64,000 nt of DNA from Aliamphritea ceti (GCF_024347215.1 NZ_AP025282.1:3782001-3846000); one strand, 5' to 3'. Counted from the first letter of the stretch, positions 33,533-42,916 are shown. Translations and numbers: made by a program. The notes: generated by a model not told the origin, from the letters alone.

Positions 33533-35113
33533 TCAGTACCACATGTCCGGCATGGAAGCCTTACGCTCTTCAATGAAAGCCTTGAGTTCACGGTCGATAG
33601 CCGGATCAAACTCAGGCAAACGATATTCAGCCAGCATTGCTTTCCAACGGGCATTGGCACGCTGCTCAATGGTCAGGCTGCCATCTTCCGTCCACTGCTC
33701 AAATGAATTGGTATCCGCCAGATCAGAGAGATAATTCGCGTCACGGAAATTGGCCATTGTGTGATCTGTTGCGAGAAAATTCTCTCCGGGACCTGCCTGC
33801 AAATACGCCTGCGTCCCCAGGCTATTGGCATCAATGGTCAGCCCGGCCAACTGGGTATGAATCATGCCGCAGCGGTCCAGATCCATAACAAACTTTTCAT
33901 AACCGATAGTCAGCCCACCTTCCAGCCAGCCGGCTGCATGCAGAATGTAATTCCCCCCCGCCAACAAACCGGCATTCATACTGTCAGATGATTCCTGCAT
34001 TGCCTGACCATCCGCCACTTTCGAGGCTGTCAGATGTCCGCCACAGCGTAACGGCAATCCAAGCCGGCGACATAATTGTCCAATAGCCATTGCAGAGAGG
34101 TTTGCTTCCGGCGTGCCGAAGGTAGGTGCCCCGGTTTTCAAATTCATCGTCGTTAAAAAATTGCCATAAACCACCGGTGATCCCGGCCTAACCAGCTGGC
34201 CTAAAGCGATTCCTACCATCGCCTCAGCGTGAGCCTGGGCAATCAATGCCGGCTGAGTGACTGGTCCCATGGCACCACCAAGAATGAATGGCGACAACAC
34301 GATGCCCTGATTCGCTCTGGCGTACGCTTTCAAAGCCCCAGTCATCACATCATCGAACACCAGCGGTGAATTAACATTGATATTGCCCTGAATAACACAA
34401 TGGTTTTCCATGTATTCATGGCCATATACCAACCTGGCCATTGCAATAGAGTCTTCCGCACGCTCAGCATTGGTAACGGAACCCATGAAAGGCTTGCTGG
34501 AATACCGCAGATGGGCATACACCATATCCAGGTGTCTCTTATTAACCGGAATATTCACCGGCTCACAGACAGTCCCCCCGGAATGATGCATCCAGGGGGA
34601 TACATGGGAGAGTTTTATAAAATTTTCAAAATCATGAAGTGTGGCATAGCGGCGGCCATTATCCAGATCGGTCACAAAAGGCGAGCCGTAAGCCGGTGTC
34701 AGTACCACTGAATTACCGCCAATGCTGATTTCATAACCCGGTTCCCGGCCGTACATCTGAAACTGCTGTGGCGCGGTTTTACAAAGCTCTCGCGCTAAAC
34801 CCTGCGGAAACTTTACCCGTTCCCCATCAACAACCGCCCCGGCAGCGGCAAAGAGCGCCAGCGCTTCTGCATCGTCTTTAAAAACGATACCGATAGTTTC
34901 TAAAATCCAGTCTGCCTGAGCTTCCAGTGCATCTAACGCTGCATCATCCAGAAGGTTATAAATCGGAACTTCACGTTCAATGGCACGGGCTTTTTTCGGG
35001 CCGTTATTTTGTAATGCACGATTACGCTGTTTAATACTTCCCTGACGTCGATTACGGCGCCCTCTTTCTGATGCAGGTACCGCTCCTGTCGAACTCATTT
35101 CAGACTGACTCAT
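33533..35113 (-). CDS. MttB-superfamily (trimethylamine methyltransferase-like) protein, non-pyrrolysine
   Basis: 526 residues forming the MttB TIM barrel (GTVCEPVNIPVNKRHLDM, HCVIQGNINVNSPLVFDD, GPVTQPALIAQAHAEA, MNAGLLAGGNYILHAAGWLEGG). The frame is open with no amber codon, so it is not a pyrrolysine enzyme; such relatives (for example MtgB) demethylate glycine betaine and similar quaternary amines. No corrinoid protein gene is adjacent. The N-terminus carries a basic 40-residue extension (RGRRNRRQGSIKQRNR). It overlaps the small upstream gene by 4 bp (ATGA). Confidence 0.88.
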   Translation of the reverse strand: MSQSEMSSTGAVPASERGRRNRRQGSIKQRNRALQNNGPKKARAIEREVPIYNLLDDAALDALEAQADWILETIGIVFKDDAEALALFAAAGAVVDGERVKFPQGLARELCKTAPQQFQMYGREPGYEISIGGNSVVLTPAYGSPFVTDLDNGRRYATLHDFENFIKLSHVSPWMHHSGGTVCEPVNIPVNKRHLDMVYAHLRYSSKPFMGSVTNAERAEDSIAMARLVYGHEYMENHCVIQGNINVNSPLVFDDVMTGALKAYARANQGIVLSPFILGGAMGPVTQPALIAQAHAEAMVGIALGQLVRPGSPVVYGNFLTTMNLKTGAPTFGTPEANLSAMAIGQLCRRLGLPLRCGGHLTASKVADGQAMQESSDSMNAGLLAGGNYILHAAGWLEGGLTIGYEKFVMDLDRCGMIHTQLAGLTIDANSLGTQAYLQAGPGENFLATDHTMANFRDANYLSDLADTNSFEQWTEDGSLTIEQRANARWKAMLAEYRLPEFDPAIDRELKAFIEERKASMPDMWY

Positions 35114-35421
35114 ACCCTTTCCTCTAAATCAGCAAGCAAAGTAAAAACACCTTGCTTCATTAAGTTAAGTCGGTAATAACCCTGCACTTCAGCACACATC
35201 CACGTCGTAAAAAGTGCAGTACTTGAAAGCTCAGTACTTGAAAGCTCAGCAGTAATCAGTTTCTGATCTTTCCTGACGTTCATTTCCCCTGATTTCTTAT
35301 CCCACCTGAATTGGCTAACACCACATTCAGACTCGGCAGGTAACTGGCACATCTGACGGTCGAATCCCAGGTTAAATACTGCGCCTTGTTCAGAACGATA
35401 CTTCATCCCCTGCATCATCAC
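35110..35421 (-). CDS. Small hypothetical protein coupled to the MttB-like gene
   Basis: 103 residues, cytoplasmic-looking, with no family recognised. It ends by ATGA overlap with the methyltransferase start, which implies translational coupling. A 15-bp direct repeat in its middle gives the tandem ELSSTELSST. Three ATG codons near the 5' end leave the exact start open. Confidence 0.55.
   Translation of the reverse strand: MMMQGMKYRSEQGAVFNLGFDRQMCQLPAESECGVSQFRWDKKSGEMNVRKDQKLITAELSSTELSSTALFTTWMCAEVQGYYRLNLMKQGVFTLLADLEERV
35218..35247. repeat. Two tandem 15-bp direct repeats within the 103-residue gene
   Basis: AGTACTTGAAAGCTC occurs twice head to tail, in frame, duplicating five residues (ELSST) of the small protein. 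Confidence 0.85.
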
Positions 35422-35619
35422 TCCCCCCTGTCAGCTGACTGATAACCAAACTAAAACAATGAACAATAAAATTAATCCAAATTTCAAAAACAGCTTTATA
35501 ACGCAGCGTTTTTTGCTGTAATTTAAGGTATCACCGCTAAACTAAACCGCACAATGCAAAAGATTTGCTCAAACTGTTCAAATAATTTAAACCTAAATAT
35601 TCATAAATGAGTGGCTAAT

Positions 35620-36498
35620 ATGCGTTTTCGACACTACGACAGTTTGCGATTATTTGACGTTGTGGCCCGCCACCTGAGCTTCACACAGGCAGCAGAAGAA
35701 TTGCACCTGACTAAGGGCGCTGTCAGTTATCAGATATCCCGACTGGAAGAAGCGCTGGGATTCAGTCTGTTTATCCGTAAACACAAAGGCATATTGCTTA
35801 CGCCTAAAGGCAAGCAACTCTGGCACGCATCTCAAACCGCATTTCATGACCTGGAAAACCTCATTACCCAGCTAAGAGAAGATGACACCAGTCGAATTAC
35901 TGTGGGTATGTCGACCTACTTCGCATCCCGCTGGCTATCTCCCCGTCTCATGAATTTCATGGCGGAATACCCCAATATCAGCCTGCGTTTACAACCAATG
36001 ATCGATCTCGCAGATTTCCATACCGAAAATATCGACATGGCTATTCGCTGGGGTAAAGGCAGTTGGCCCGGTATGAATGTAGAGCTGTTACTGCAGGCAC
36101 CGGTGCGCCCAGCCACCAGCAAAAATACTGTGGCTAAGCTGGCCGGACAGCCTGCCCATGAATGGATTAACAAACTGACACTGCTACATGACCGTGAAAA
36201 CAGTCCAGCCTGGCAGGAATGGCATCAGCGCGCAGATGAGCCTTACCATGCGAAAAAAGGCGGTCTGGTTATTCAGGACCCGAATGTCAGAGTACAGGCG
36301 ATGATTGATGGTCAGGGCGTCGCCCTATATGACGACCTTATAGCTGCTGAATTAAACAGCGGGCAGTTAAACTGGTTATCAGACATAAGCATGCCGGAGT
36401 ACGGCTATTTTCTGGTGTATCCGGCCAACGCGCTGAACAATCCGGCGTTGCAGGCATTTCGTGACTGGATAATTGATTCTGCTGAAATGGCGAACTAA
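35620..36498 (+). CDS. LysR-family regulator (GcvA-like)
   Basis: About 292 residues. The N-terminal RHYDSLRLFDVVARHLSFTQ and AEELHLTKGAVSYQISRLEE are the GcvA-type LysR DNA-binding domain, and the effector domain shows DMAIRWGKGSWPGM. It is divergent from the hypothetical-MttB-GcvT genes, as expected for their activator. An in-frame GTG at 35611 would add three residues; the ATG at 35620 aligns better with the family. Confidence 0.87.
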   Translation: MRFRHYDSLRLFDVVARHLSFTQAAEELHLTKGAVSYQISRLEEALGFSLFIRKHKGILLTPKGKQLWHASQTAFHDLENLITQLREDDTSRITVGMSTYFASRWLSPRLMNFMAEYPNISLRLQPMIDLADFHTENIDMAIRWGKGSWPGMNVELLLQAPVRPATSKNTVAKLAGQPAHEWINKLTLLHDRENSPAWQEWHQRADEPYHAKKGGLVIQDPNVRVQAMIDGQGVALYDDLIAAELNSGQLNWLSDISMPEYGYFLVYPANALNNPALQAFRDWIIDSAEMAN

Positions 36499-36533
36499 AT
36501 AGATTGATCAGTTACCCCAATCAGACAGACAAA

Positions 36534-36563
36534 AAAATCCCCGCTGCTTAAGGCGGGGATTTT
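36534..36563. terminator. Bidirectional terminator between lysR and yjfB
   Basis: AAAATCCCCGC/GCGGGGATTTT, 11-bp stem and 8-nt loop, with A and T tracts on both sides, between convergent genes. Confidence 0.88.
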
Positions 36564-36579
36564 TATGATCTCATCTCGA

Positions 36580-36780
36580 TTAGGCATAAACGTTTATGTT
36601 TTGCCCTAAAGAAGGAGACGAAAGGTCCACTGGCGCAACAGCAGTGGCGTTAATCAGATCTAATGCCATCTGACCTTCATCTTCAATTTGCTTAATCGCT
36701 TTTGCTGTCATTTCAACACCGACTTCAGACTTAATACTCTGTTGCTGATGTGCAGATATTGAAGCTGCAGAGAGTTCCAT
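36580..36780 (-). CDS. YjfB-family putative motility protein
   Basis: 66 residues. The C-terminal SSPSLGQNINVYA carries the LGQNIN signature of the YjfB_motility family, and the N-terminal helix (ISAHQQQSIKSEVGVEMTAKAIKQ) fits. The family is linked to motility by genome context; its molecular role is not known. It stands alone here, about 17 kb from the flagellin gene, and has a TATATCCTC-type leader just upstream. Confidence 0.8.
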   Translation of the reverse strand: MELSAASISAHQQQSIKSEVGVEMTAKAIKQIEDEGQMALDLINATAVAPVDLSSPSLGQNINVYA

Positions 36781-36885
36781 TTATATATCCTCTACTGAAT
36801 AACCATACTTCAATGTTAACGGCAGGCAGGGCTGCTACTTTACCTTCATAACTAACGACGTGAATGAAAAGAATTCATCTTGCGA

Positions 36886-37578
36886 TTATATCGCTGAACA
36901 ACTCTTATATTGCTCGCTATACATAACCATACGGCGTTCAACTTTAGAAGCGACACCCAATAACCAGAGTTTCTGATTATAAGTGCCACGCCGGTAGCCA
37001 CTGCGCCCTTCGTGATACGCCAGATATTGTCCGTAAGCATCACTGCGTGACACCCCCGTCAGACGCTCAGTATCACGGGTATACCAACCGACAAAATCGA
37101 TTGCGTCAGTAAAGTTATCCCGACGGGCCTGGGGATTATCAGTACGCTGCTTATAGTCACCCCAGACACCATCCAGTGCCTGTGCATAACCAAATGCACT
37201 GGATTGCCGGGTATAAGGAAAGACGCCTAAAAACCATTTATAGCCAGGACGGGCATCAGCAACAAATTTAGACTCCTGATGCATAATTGCCATCATTACC
37301 GGTATAGGTGTTCCCCAACGGCTGTGGCTTTGTTGTACCGCAGTATACCAACCATCACGGGCATCCAGAATTGAGCAGATATTATCCAGATTTATCGGCC
37401 GAAGAAATGCAAACCCGGCATATACAACCAGCACACACAGCAAACATACTGCGCTCATCCAGCTAAGTAATGACACTTCTCCCAGACCACGCTGCAAAGC
37501 CCTGCCACGCAATATCGCGCAACCTTGCTGCAATGAAAGCATTGATCTGACCGGGCCTGACCGTCTAAACAACATCAC
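36886..37578 (-). CDS. Membrane-anchored lytic transglycosylase (SLT domain)
   Basis: 230 residues. A basic cytoplasmic N-terminus is followed by a membrane segment (SWMSAVCLLCVLVVYAGFAFL, about 39-59) and then a periplasmic SLT-like domain with the catalytic glutamate in IMHQESKF and the SAFGYAQAL and YGQYLAYHEG motifs. It cleaves peptidoglycan glycan strands. It ends CSAI after a basic tail. It lies on the same strand as yjfB but 105 bp away. Confidence 0.82.
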   Translation of the reverse strand: MMLFRRSGPVRSMLSLQQGCAILRGRALQRGLGEVSLLSWMSAVCLLCVLVVYAGFAFLRPINLDNICSILDARDGWYTAVQQSHSRWGTPIPVMMAIMHQESKFVADARPGYKWFLGVFPYTRQSSAFGYAQALDGVWGDYKQRTDNPQARRDNFTDAIDFVGWYTRDTERLTGVSRSDAYGQYLAYHEGRSGYRRGTYNQKLWLLGVASKVERRMVMYSEQYKSCSAI

Positions 37579-37719
37579 TCCAACTCTTTGCCTTTAAATA
37601 TTGAATACGCATCTAAAATTAAGGGCCACATATAGCAGCCACTCAACAACAGAGCAAACTGATCGCCAGCGATACTGATCTATCGCAAGGCCCTGATCAA
37701 TTCGTACAACAAAATTCTT

Positions 37720-38973
37720 TTAACGACGCCGGCCACGACGTTTGTTCGCCGGCTTTCCCCTGAGTCCCAGCGCTTCTGCACGAGCCTCTTTTTTAGACAT
37801 TGGGCGACGCTTCTTTTCAGTCGCGGGCTTATCCAGATCCGGTTCAAATCCCGGATACCATTCCTGGTTAAGCTTCTCATCCAAAAGGGTTTCGATTGGC
37901 TCCAGCAAATACAGTTCCTCACTACTCACTAAAGTAACCGCCAAACCTTCTTTGCCAGCCCGGCCGGTACGACCAACGCGATGAATATAATCCTCTGCAT
38001 TATATGGCAGCTGATAGTTGATCACGTAGTTAAGGCTATCAATATCCAGGCCTCTGGCAGCAACATCTGTGGCTACCAGCACCCTAATCTCACCGGCACG
38101 GAATGCCTCTAGCTCACGTTCCCGTGCTCCCTGTGACTTATCACCATGAACAGCTTTAGTGTTTAAGCCATCCTGGGTCAGCTCTTTGGCGAGAAAATCT
38201 GCGCTCTGCTTAGTACGCGTAAAAACCAGCACCTGCTGCCAGTTATTACTGCCAATCAGATATGACAACAGCGGATGCTTTTTATCCGCATCAACTTCGT
38301 AAACTTTTTGCTCGACGCCTTCAGCGGCACTGTTACGGGTATCTACCTGCAGAATTTCCGGATCATTCAGTAAGGTTTTACTGAGTTTAAAAATGGCGTC
38401 ATCAAAGGTGGCAGAAAACAGCAAGGTCTGACGCTGTTGCGGCAGTTTCTTCAGCAACTGATTAATCTCACCAATGAAGCCCATATCCAACATCCGGTCA
38501 GCTTCGTCGAATACCAGACTCTCAACCCGGCTCAAGTCCACAGCACCTTTAAAAATAAGATCCAGTAAACGTCCAGGCGTTGCCACCAACAAATCTACAC
38601 CATCCTGTAAGGCAGCAATCTGCACATTCAGACTGGCACCGCCATAAACCAGACAACTGCGTACATCTGTCGCGGCGCCATATTGCTGCGCACTTTTAAA
38701 TACCTGCTGAGCAAGCTCACGGGTGGGCGTCAGTATCAAAACGGCAGGCATATTAACGTTACGATGCTCCGACGACTTAACTGTCATCAAACGCTGTAAC
38801 AGGGGTAATACAAATGCAGCTGTTTTGCCGGTTCCGGTGCGTGCTCCCGCCATGACATCCCGCCCATCCAGAACCAGTGGAATAGCGGCTTGTTGCACTG
38901 CTGTTGGCTGTTCGTATCCCCGCCCTGCGAGCGTTTCAACCAGGGCCTTATTCAGGCCTAATTCTGTAAACAC
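37720..38973 (-). CDS. rhlE: ATP-dependent DEAD-box RNA helicase RhlE
   Basis: 417 residues. Q motif GYEQPTAVQQAAIP, motif I AGARTGTGKT, Ia PTRELAQQ, Ib TPGR, II VFDEADRMLDMGF, III SAT, V ATDVAARGLDI and VI HRVGRTGR are all present. The C-terminus is a short basic tail (KKRRPMSKKEARAEA, ending RRGRRR), typical of RhlE, which remodels RNA during ribosome assembly and RNA decay. The ATG at 38973 starts MFTELGLNKALVETLAGRGYE. Confidence 0.9.
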   Translation of the reverse strand: MFTELGLNKALVETLAGRGYEQPTAVQQAAIPLVLDGRDVMAGARTGTGKTAAFVLPLLQRLMTVKSSEHRNVNMPAVLILTPTRELAQQVFKSAQQYGAATDVRSCLVYGGASLNVQIAALQDGVDLLVATPGRLLDLIFKGAVDLSRVESLVFDEADRMLDMGFIGEINQLLKKLPQQRQTLLFSATFDDAIFKLSKTLLNDPEILQVDTRNSAAEGVEQKVYEVDADKKHPLLSYLIGSNNWQQVLVFTRTKQSADFLAKELTQDGLNTKAVHGDKSQGARERELEAFRAGEIRVLVATDVAARGLDIDSLNYVINYQLPYNAEDYIHRVGRTGRAGKEGLAVTLVSSEELYLLEPIETLLDEKLNQEWYPGFEPDLDKPATEKKRRPMSKKEARAEALGLRGKPANKRRGRRR

Positions 38974-39294
38974 GTATTTATCCTAAATTGTGAGTCTAAA
39001 CTGTAAATCCGGGCTGCAAATCTGCACACGCATTCTGTTTTTTCAATCCAGATGAAGCAGGTACAAATTCCTTGTTTATACATTATGCGCCAAGTGTATC
39101 AGCTTGCCCCCCAAGAGGTTCAGATAGGCACTCAGAAGTTGCTGATTCTTCTGAAAAACCCGTCTGCATTGCACTTAAGTCGCAACTATTGACCCAGATC
39201 AATTTTCCCACCTGCAACCCTTGATGCACGTCAAAGAGCGAACAGCTCTGTTTGCTACTATTCTTTCTAAGCATTTTTCTTGGAAGCCAAAACG
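38974..39294. promoter_or_regulatory. nap promoter region with two FNR-type boxes
   Basis: Two near-consensus FNR/ANR sites lie upstream of napE: TTGAC-CCAG-ATCAA (39189-39202) and TTGAT-GCAC-GTCAA (39221-39234), each with one departure from TTGAT-N4-ATCAA. Their centres are 32 bp apart, about three helical turns, on the same face of the DNA. Low-oxygen control of the nap operon is inferred. The rest of the 321-bp gap serves the rhlE promoter. Confidence 0.65.
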
Positions 39295-39483
39295 ATGAAA
39301 GAAGCAGCAAACGCACTACCGCAGGAAGAGTCCGGCGGACAAAACAGCTCCCGGTTTCAAGAGACCAGAGCATTCCTGTTTCTAACCGGAATTATCGCAC
39401 CAGCCGTGGCTGTATCGATAGTTGTGGGGTACGGATTCATTGTCTGGATTTCCCAGATTCTGACTGGACCTCCGGGAAGTTAA
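39295..39483 (+). CDS. napE: Periplasmic nitrate reductase accessory membrane protein NapE
   Basis: 62 residues from the ATG at 39295. A polar N-terminus (PQEESGGQNSSRFQETRAF) is followed by one long membrane segment (LFLTGIIAPAVAVSIVVGYG) and the IVWISQILTGPPG end typical of NapE. Its exact role is unknown. First gene of napEFDAGHBC, 4 bp before napF. Confidence 0.9.
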   Translation: MKEAANALPQEESGGQNSSRFQETRAFLFLTGIIAPAVAVSIVVGYGFIVWISQILTGPPGS

Positions 39484-39487
39484 TCCC

Positions 39488-39991
39488 ATGGTCGATCTGA
39501 GCCGTCGGGCACTATTCAGAGGTAAGGTGTCCAGAGATCAAGCCGGAAAACCTCTTCGCCAGAACCTTCCCTGGATCAAGGATGAACAGCTGTTCCTTGC
39601 CGACTGTCACCGCTGTGACGCCTGCATCAAACACTGCGAAACCCAGATAATTACCCGGGGTGATGGTGGTTTCCCGACTATCGATTTCAGCCGCGGTGAA
39701 TGCACTTTTTGCTATCAATGCGCTGCAGTTTGCGATCAGCCGTTGTTCCGGCCAGAAACTGAACAGCCCTGGCAGCAGCATATAGAAATCGGTACCCAAT
39801 GCCTGACCCAATCTGGCGTTGAGTGCCGTAGCTGTGAAGACAGTTGTGAACCTGACGCCATCCAGTTCCGACCAAGACTTGGTCAGGTCAGCGCCCCTCA
39901 GATCGACACCGAACAATGTAACGGCTGTGGCGCCTGCATCCGCACCTGCCCCAGCAAAGCCATCACCATAAATTATGGAGTCCAGCTATGA
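39488..39991 (+). CDS. napF: Ferredoxin-type maturation protein NapF
   Basis: 167 residues with four 4Fe-4S-type cysteine clusters (CHRCDACIKHC, CTFCYQCAAVC, CRSCEDSCEP, CNGCGACIRTC). NapF is a cytoplasmic protein that helps insert the iron-sulfur cluster and molybdenum cofactor into NapA before export. The last codons overlap napD by 4 bp (ATGA), so the pair is coupled. Confidence 0.95.
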   Translation: MVDLSRRALFRGKVSRDQAGKPLRQNLPWIKDEQLFLADCHRCDACIKHCETQIITRGDGGFPTIDFSRGECTFCYQCAAVCDQPLFRPETEQPWQQHIEIGTQCLTQSGVECRSCEDSCEPDAIQFRPRLGQVSAPQIDTEQCNGCGACIRTCPSKAITINYGVQL

Positions 39992-40257
39992 ACGCGCACA
40001 AGGATGACTCATTCCAAGACGACAAGGACTTGCATATTGCCAGCCTGGTTGTCATGAGCCACCCGGATCACCTGCAACAAGTACAAGACACGATTCACAG
40101 TATCCCCGGTGCAGAAATACCAAACGCCACACCGGAAGGCAAGATGGTCGTTGTACTCGAAGCAGATGATCAGGCCCAGTTACTGGATAAGATCGACCAT
40201 ATCCAGATGGCCGACCACATTCTTTCAGCATCACTGGTGTACCACCACATTGCGTGA
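39988..40257 (+). CDS. napD: NapA signal-peptide-binding chaperone NapD
   Basis: 89 residues with HIASLVVMSHPDHLQQVQDTI and ILSASLVYHHIA, as in the NapD ferredoxin-like fold. It binds the Tat signal peptide of NapA and delays export until cofactor loading is finished. It is 113 bp before napA; that gap includes a GC-rich stretch (40290-40335) that may form structure in the mRNA. Confidence 0.93.
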   Translation: MNAHKDDSFQDDKDLHIASLVVMSHPDHLQQVQDTIHSIPGAEIPNATPEGKMVVVLEADDQAQLLDKIDHIQMADHILSASLVYHHIA

Positions 40258-40370
40258 TGTTGCTGAGTAATACCGAATATCGCGGTTCGCCGCAAAGACA
40301 AGAGTGACCCGGCCCCCGCCAGATGGGACTGGGCCTGAAGAATAAACACAGGTAATAAGAGAGGATCACC

Positions 40371-42878
40371 ATGAAGGTATCCAGACGTGACTTTGTAAAA
40401 GCACAGGCAGCATCTGCTGCAGCTGTTGCCGCCGGTATTAGCCTACCCAGCCAGGCGACTAACCTCATCACTAAGTCATCCGACTCAGAAGTGAAGTGGG
40501 ACAAAGCGCCATGCCGTTTCTGCGGCACCGGCTGCTCAGTGCTGGTCGGCACCCAAAACGGCAAAGTAGTTGCTACTCAGGGCGACCCGGAAGCACCGGT
40601 AAACCGTGGCCTAAACTGTATCAAGGGCTACTTCCTGTCAAAAATCATGTACGGCAAAGACCGTCTGAATACGCCTTTACTGCGCATGACAGATGGCCGT
40701 TACGACAAGAATGGCGAATTCACCCCAATCAGTTGGGATCAGGCATTCGACATCATGGCAGAGAAATGGAAAGAGTCGCTGGTGAAAACCCGCAACTCTG
40801 ACGAAATGCCACCTATCGGTATGTTCGGTTCTGGCCAGTGGACAGTTATGGAAGGCTATGCCGCTTCCAAGCTGATGAAAGCCGGCTTCCGTTCTAACCA
40901 CATCGATCCAAACGCCCGTCATTGTATGGCGTCCGCGGTAGGCGGTTTCATGCGTACCTTCGGCATCGATGAGCCAATGGGTTGTTATGACGATCTGGAA
41001 CAGGCCGATGCATTCGTGCTTTGGGGCTCCAACATGGCGGAAATGCACCCGATTCTGTGGTCCCGTCTGACTGACCGTGTCCTGAGTGCAGATCACGTTA
41101 AAGTTGCCGTTTTGTCTACCTTCAAGCACCGCAGCTTTGAACTGGCCGACAACCCAATCATCTTCACACCGCAAACTGATCTGGCGATTCTGAACTACAT
41201 TGCCAACTACATTATTCAGAATGATGCGGTTAACAAAGACTTCGTTGAGAAGCACACTAACTTCCGTAAAGGTGTGACTGACATCGGCTACGGTCTGCGC
41301 CCGACTCACCCGCTGGAAAAAGCGGCGAAGAACCCTGGCAAAGGCGGTTCTGACCCAATCAGCTTTGAAGAGTTCGCTGAGTTCGTTAGCACTTATACAG
41401 TGGAATACACATCAGAGCTGTCCGGTGTTCCGGAAAAGAACCTGGAAGAACTGGCTCAGCTGTACGCAGATCCGAAACGTAAAGTTGTTTCATATTGGAC
41501 TATGGGCTTCAACCAGCACACCCGTGGTGTTTGGGCTAACAACCTGGTGTACAACATTCACCTGTTGACCGGTAAGATTTCTGAGCCAGGTAACGGACCA
41601 TTCTCTCTGACTGGCCAGCCATCTGCCTGCGGTACTGCCCGTGAAGTAGGTACTTTCTGCCACCGTCTGCCTGCAGACATGGTCGTGAAGAAGAAAGCTC
41701 ACCGCGATATCGCAGAAAGCATCTGGAAACTGCCAGAAGGTACAGTTCCTGCAAAAGTTGGTTACCACGCAGTTAAACAGAACCGCATGCTGAAAGACGG
41801 CAAGCTGAACTGCTACTGGGTAATGTGTAACAACAATATGCAGGCTGCGCCAAACATGAACGAAGAAGGCCTCCCAGGTTACCGTAACCCGGACAACTTC
41901 ATCGTTACTTCTGATCCGTATCCAACGGTTACTGCTCAGGCATCCGACCTTATTCTGCCAACTGCAATGTGGGTAGAAAAAGAAGGCGCTTACGGTAACG
42001 CTGAGCGTCGTACCCAGGTTTGGTACCAGCAAGTTCCTGCAGTTGAAGGCGCTAAGTCTGATTTGTGGCAGTTAGTTGAATTCTCTAAACGCTTCAAAGT
42101 TGAAGATGTTTGGTCTGACGCCCTGCTGGCAGCAAGCCCTGAATTGCGCGGCAAAACTTTGTATGAAGTGCTGTACATGAACGGCAACGTCGACAAGTAC
42201 CCACTGTCTGATCTGCCAGAAGGCCAGATCAACGATGATGCTTACGACTTTGGCTTCTACATCCACAAAGGCCTGTTTGAAGAATACGCCGAATTCGGCC
42301 GTGGTCACGCACACGACCTGGCGCCATACGACATGTATCACAAAGCCCGCGGTCTGCGCTGGCCTGTTGTTGACGGCAAAGAAACCCTGTGGCGCTTCCG
42401 TGAAGGCTACGACCCATATGTAGAAGCTGGCAGCGAAGTTCAGTTCTACGGCAAGAAGAAAGACAAGCGTGCCATCATCTTCGCCCTGCCTTATGAACCA
42501 GCGGCGGAATCTCCGGATGAAGAATTCAACCTGTGGTTATCCACCGGCCGGGTTCTGGAACACTGGCACACTGGCACCATGACTCGCCGCGTACCTGAGC
42601 TTTACCGGGCCTTCCCGGATAGCGTTGTGTACATGCACCCTGAAGATGCCAAAAAGCGCCAACTGCGCCGTGGTGATGAAGTTCGGGTTGCATCCCGTCG
42701 TGGCGAAATTACTACCCGGGTTGAAACCCGTGGCCGTAACCGTCCGCCGGAAGGTCTGGTGTTCATGCCATTCTTCGATGCTAAGCAGTTAGTTAACCGT
42801 TTGACACTGGATGCAACTGATCCGCTGTCAAAAGAAACTGACTATAAGAAGTGCGCTGTGCGCATCGAGAAGGTTTAA
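40371..42878 (+). CDS. napA: Periplasmic nitrate reductase catalytic subunit NapA
   Basis: 835 residues, full length. A Tat signal (SRRDFVKAQAASAAAVAAG) leads to the 4Fe-4S motif CRFCGTGC, then the bis-MGD molybdopterin domains; C185 in ARHCMASAVGG is the likely molybdenum ligand. Nitrate is reduced to nitrite in the periplasm, with electrons from NapB/NapC. Codon use is strongly biased toward CTG, GGT, AAC and GTT types, as in highly expressed genes. The ATG follows AGAGGATCACC. Confidence 0.97.
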   Translation: MKVSRRDFVKAQAASAAAVAAGISLPSQATNLITKSSDSEVKWDKAPCRFCGTGCSVLVGTQNGKVVATQGDPEAPVNRGLNCIKGYFLSKIMYGKDRLNTPLLRMTDGRYDKNGEFTPISWDQAFDIMAEKWKESLVKTRNSDEMPPIGMFGSGQWTVMEGYAASKLMKAGFRSNHIDPNARHCMASAVGGFMRTFGIDEPMGCYDDLEQADAFVLWGSNMAEMHPILWSRLTDRVLSADHVKVAVLSTFKHRSFELADNPIIFTPQTDLAILNYIANYIIQNDAVNKDFVEKHTNFRKGVTDIGYGLRPTHPLEKAAKNPGKGGSDPISFEEFAEFVSTYTVEYTSELSGVPEKNLEELAQLYADPKRKVVSYWTMGFNQHTRGVWANNLVYNIHLLTGKISEPGNGPFSLTGQPSACGTAREVGTFCHRLPADMVVKKKAHRDIAESIWKLPEGTVPAKVGYHAVKQNRMLKDGKLNCYWVMCNNNMQAAPNMNEEGLPGYRNPDNFIVTSDPYPTVTAQASDLILPTAMWVEKEGAYGNAERRTQVWYQQVPAVEGAKSDLWQLVEFSKRFKVEDVWSDALLAASPELRGKTLYEVLYMNGNVDKYPLSDLPEGQINDDAYDFGFYIHKGLFEEYAEFGRGHAHDLAPYDMYHKARGLRWPVVDGKETLWRFREGYDPYVEAGSEVQFYGKKKDKRAIIFALPYEPAAESPDEEFNLWLSTGRVLEHWHTGTMTRRVPELYRAFPDSVVYMHPEDAKKRQLRRGDEVRVASRRGEITTRVETRGRNRPPEGLVFMPFFDAKQLVNRLTLDATDPLSKETDYKKCAVRIEKV

Positions 42879-42916
42879 CGCCAGGCGCGTTAAGAATCTG
42901 ATTAGTGAAGCAGACC

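Noticed and set aside
33533..35113. Pyrrolysine in the MttB-like protein
   Set aside because: The frame is open without an amber codon over its full length, so this is a non-Pyl member.
35218..35247. CRISPR-like repeats
   Set aside because: Only two abutting 15-bp units without spacers, in frame within a gene.
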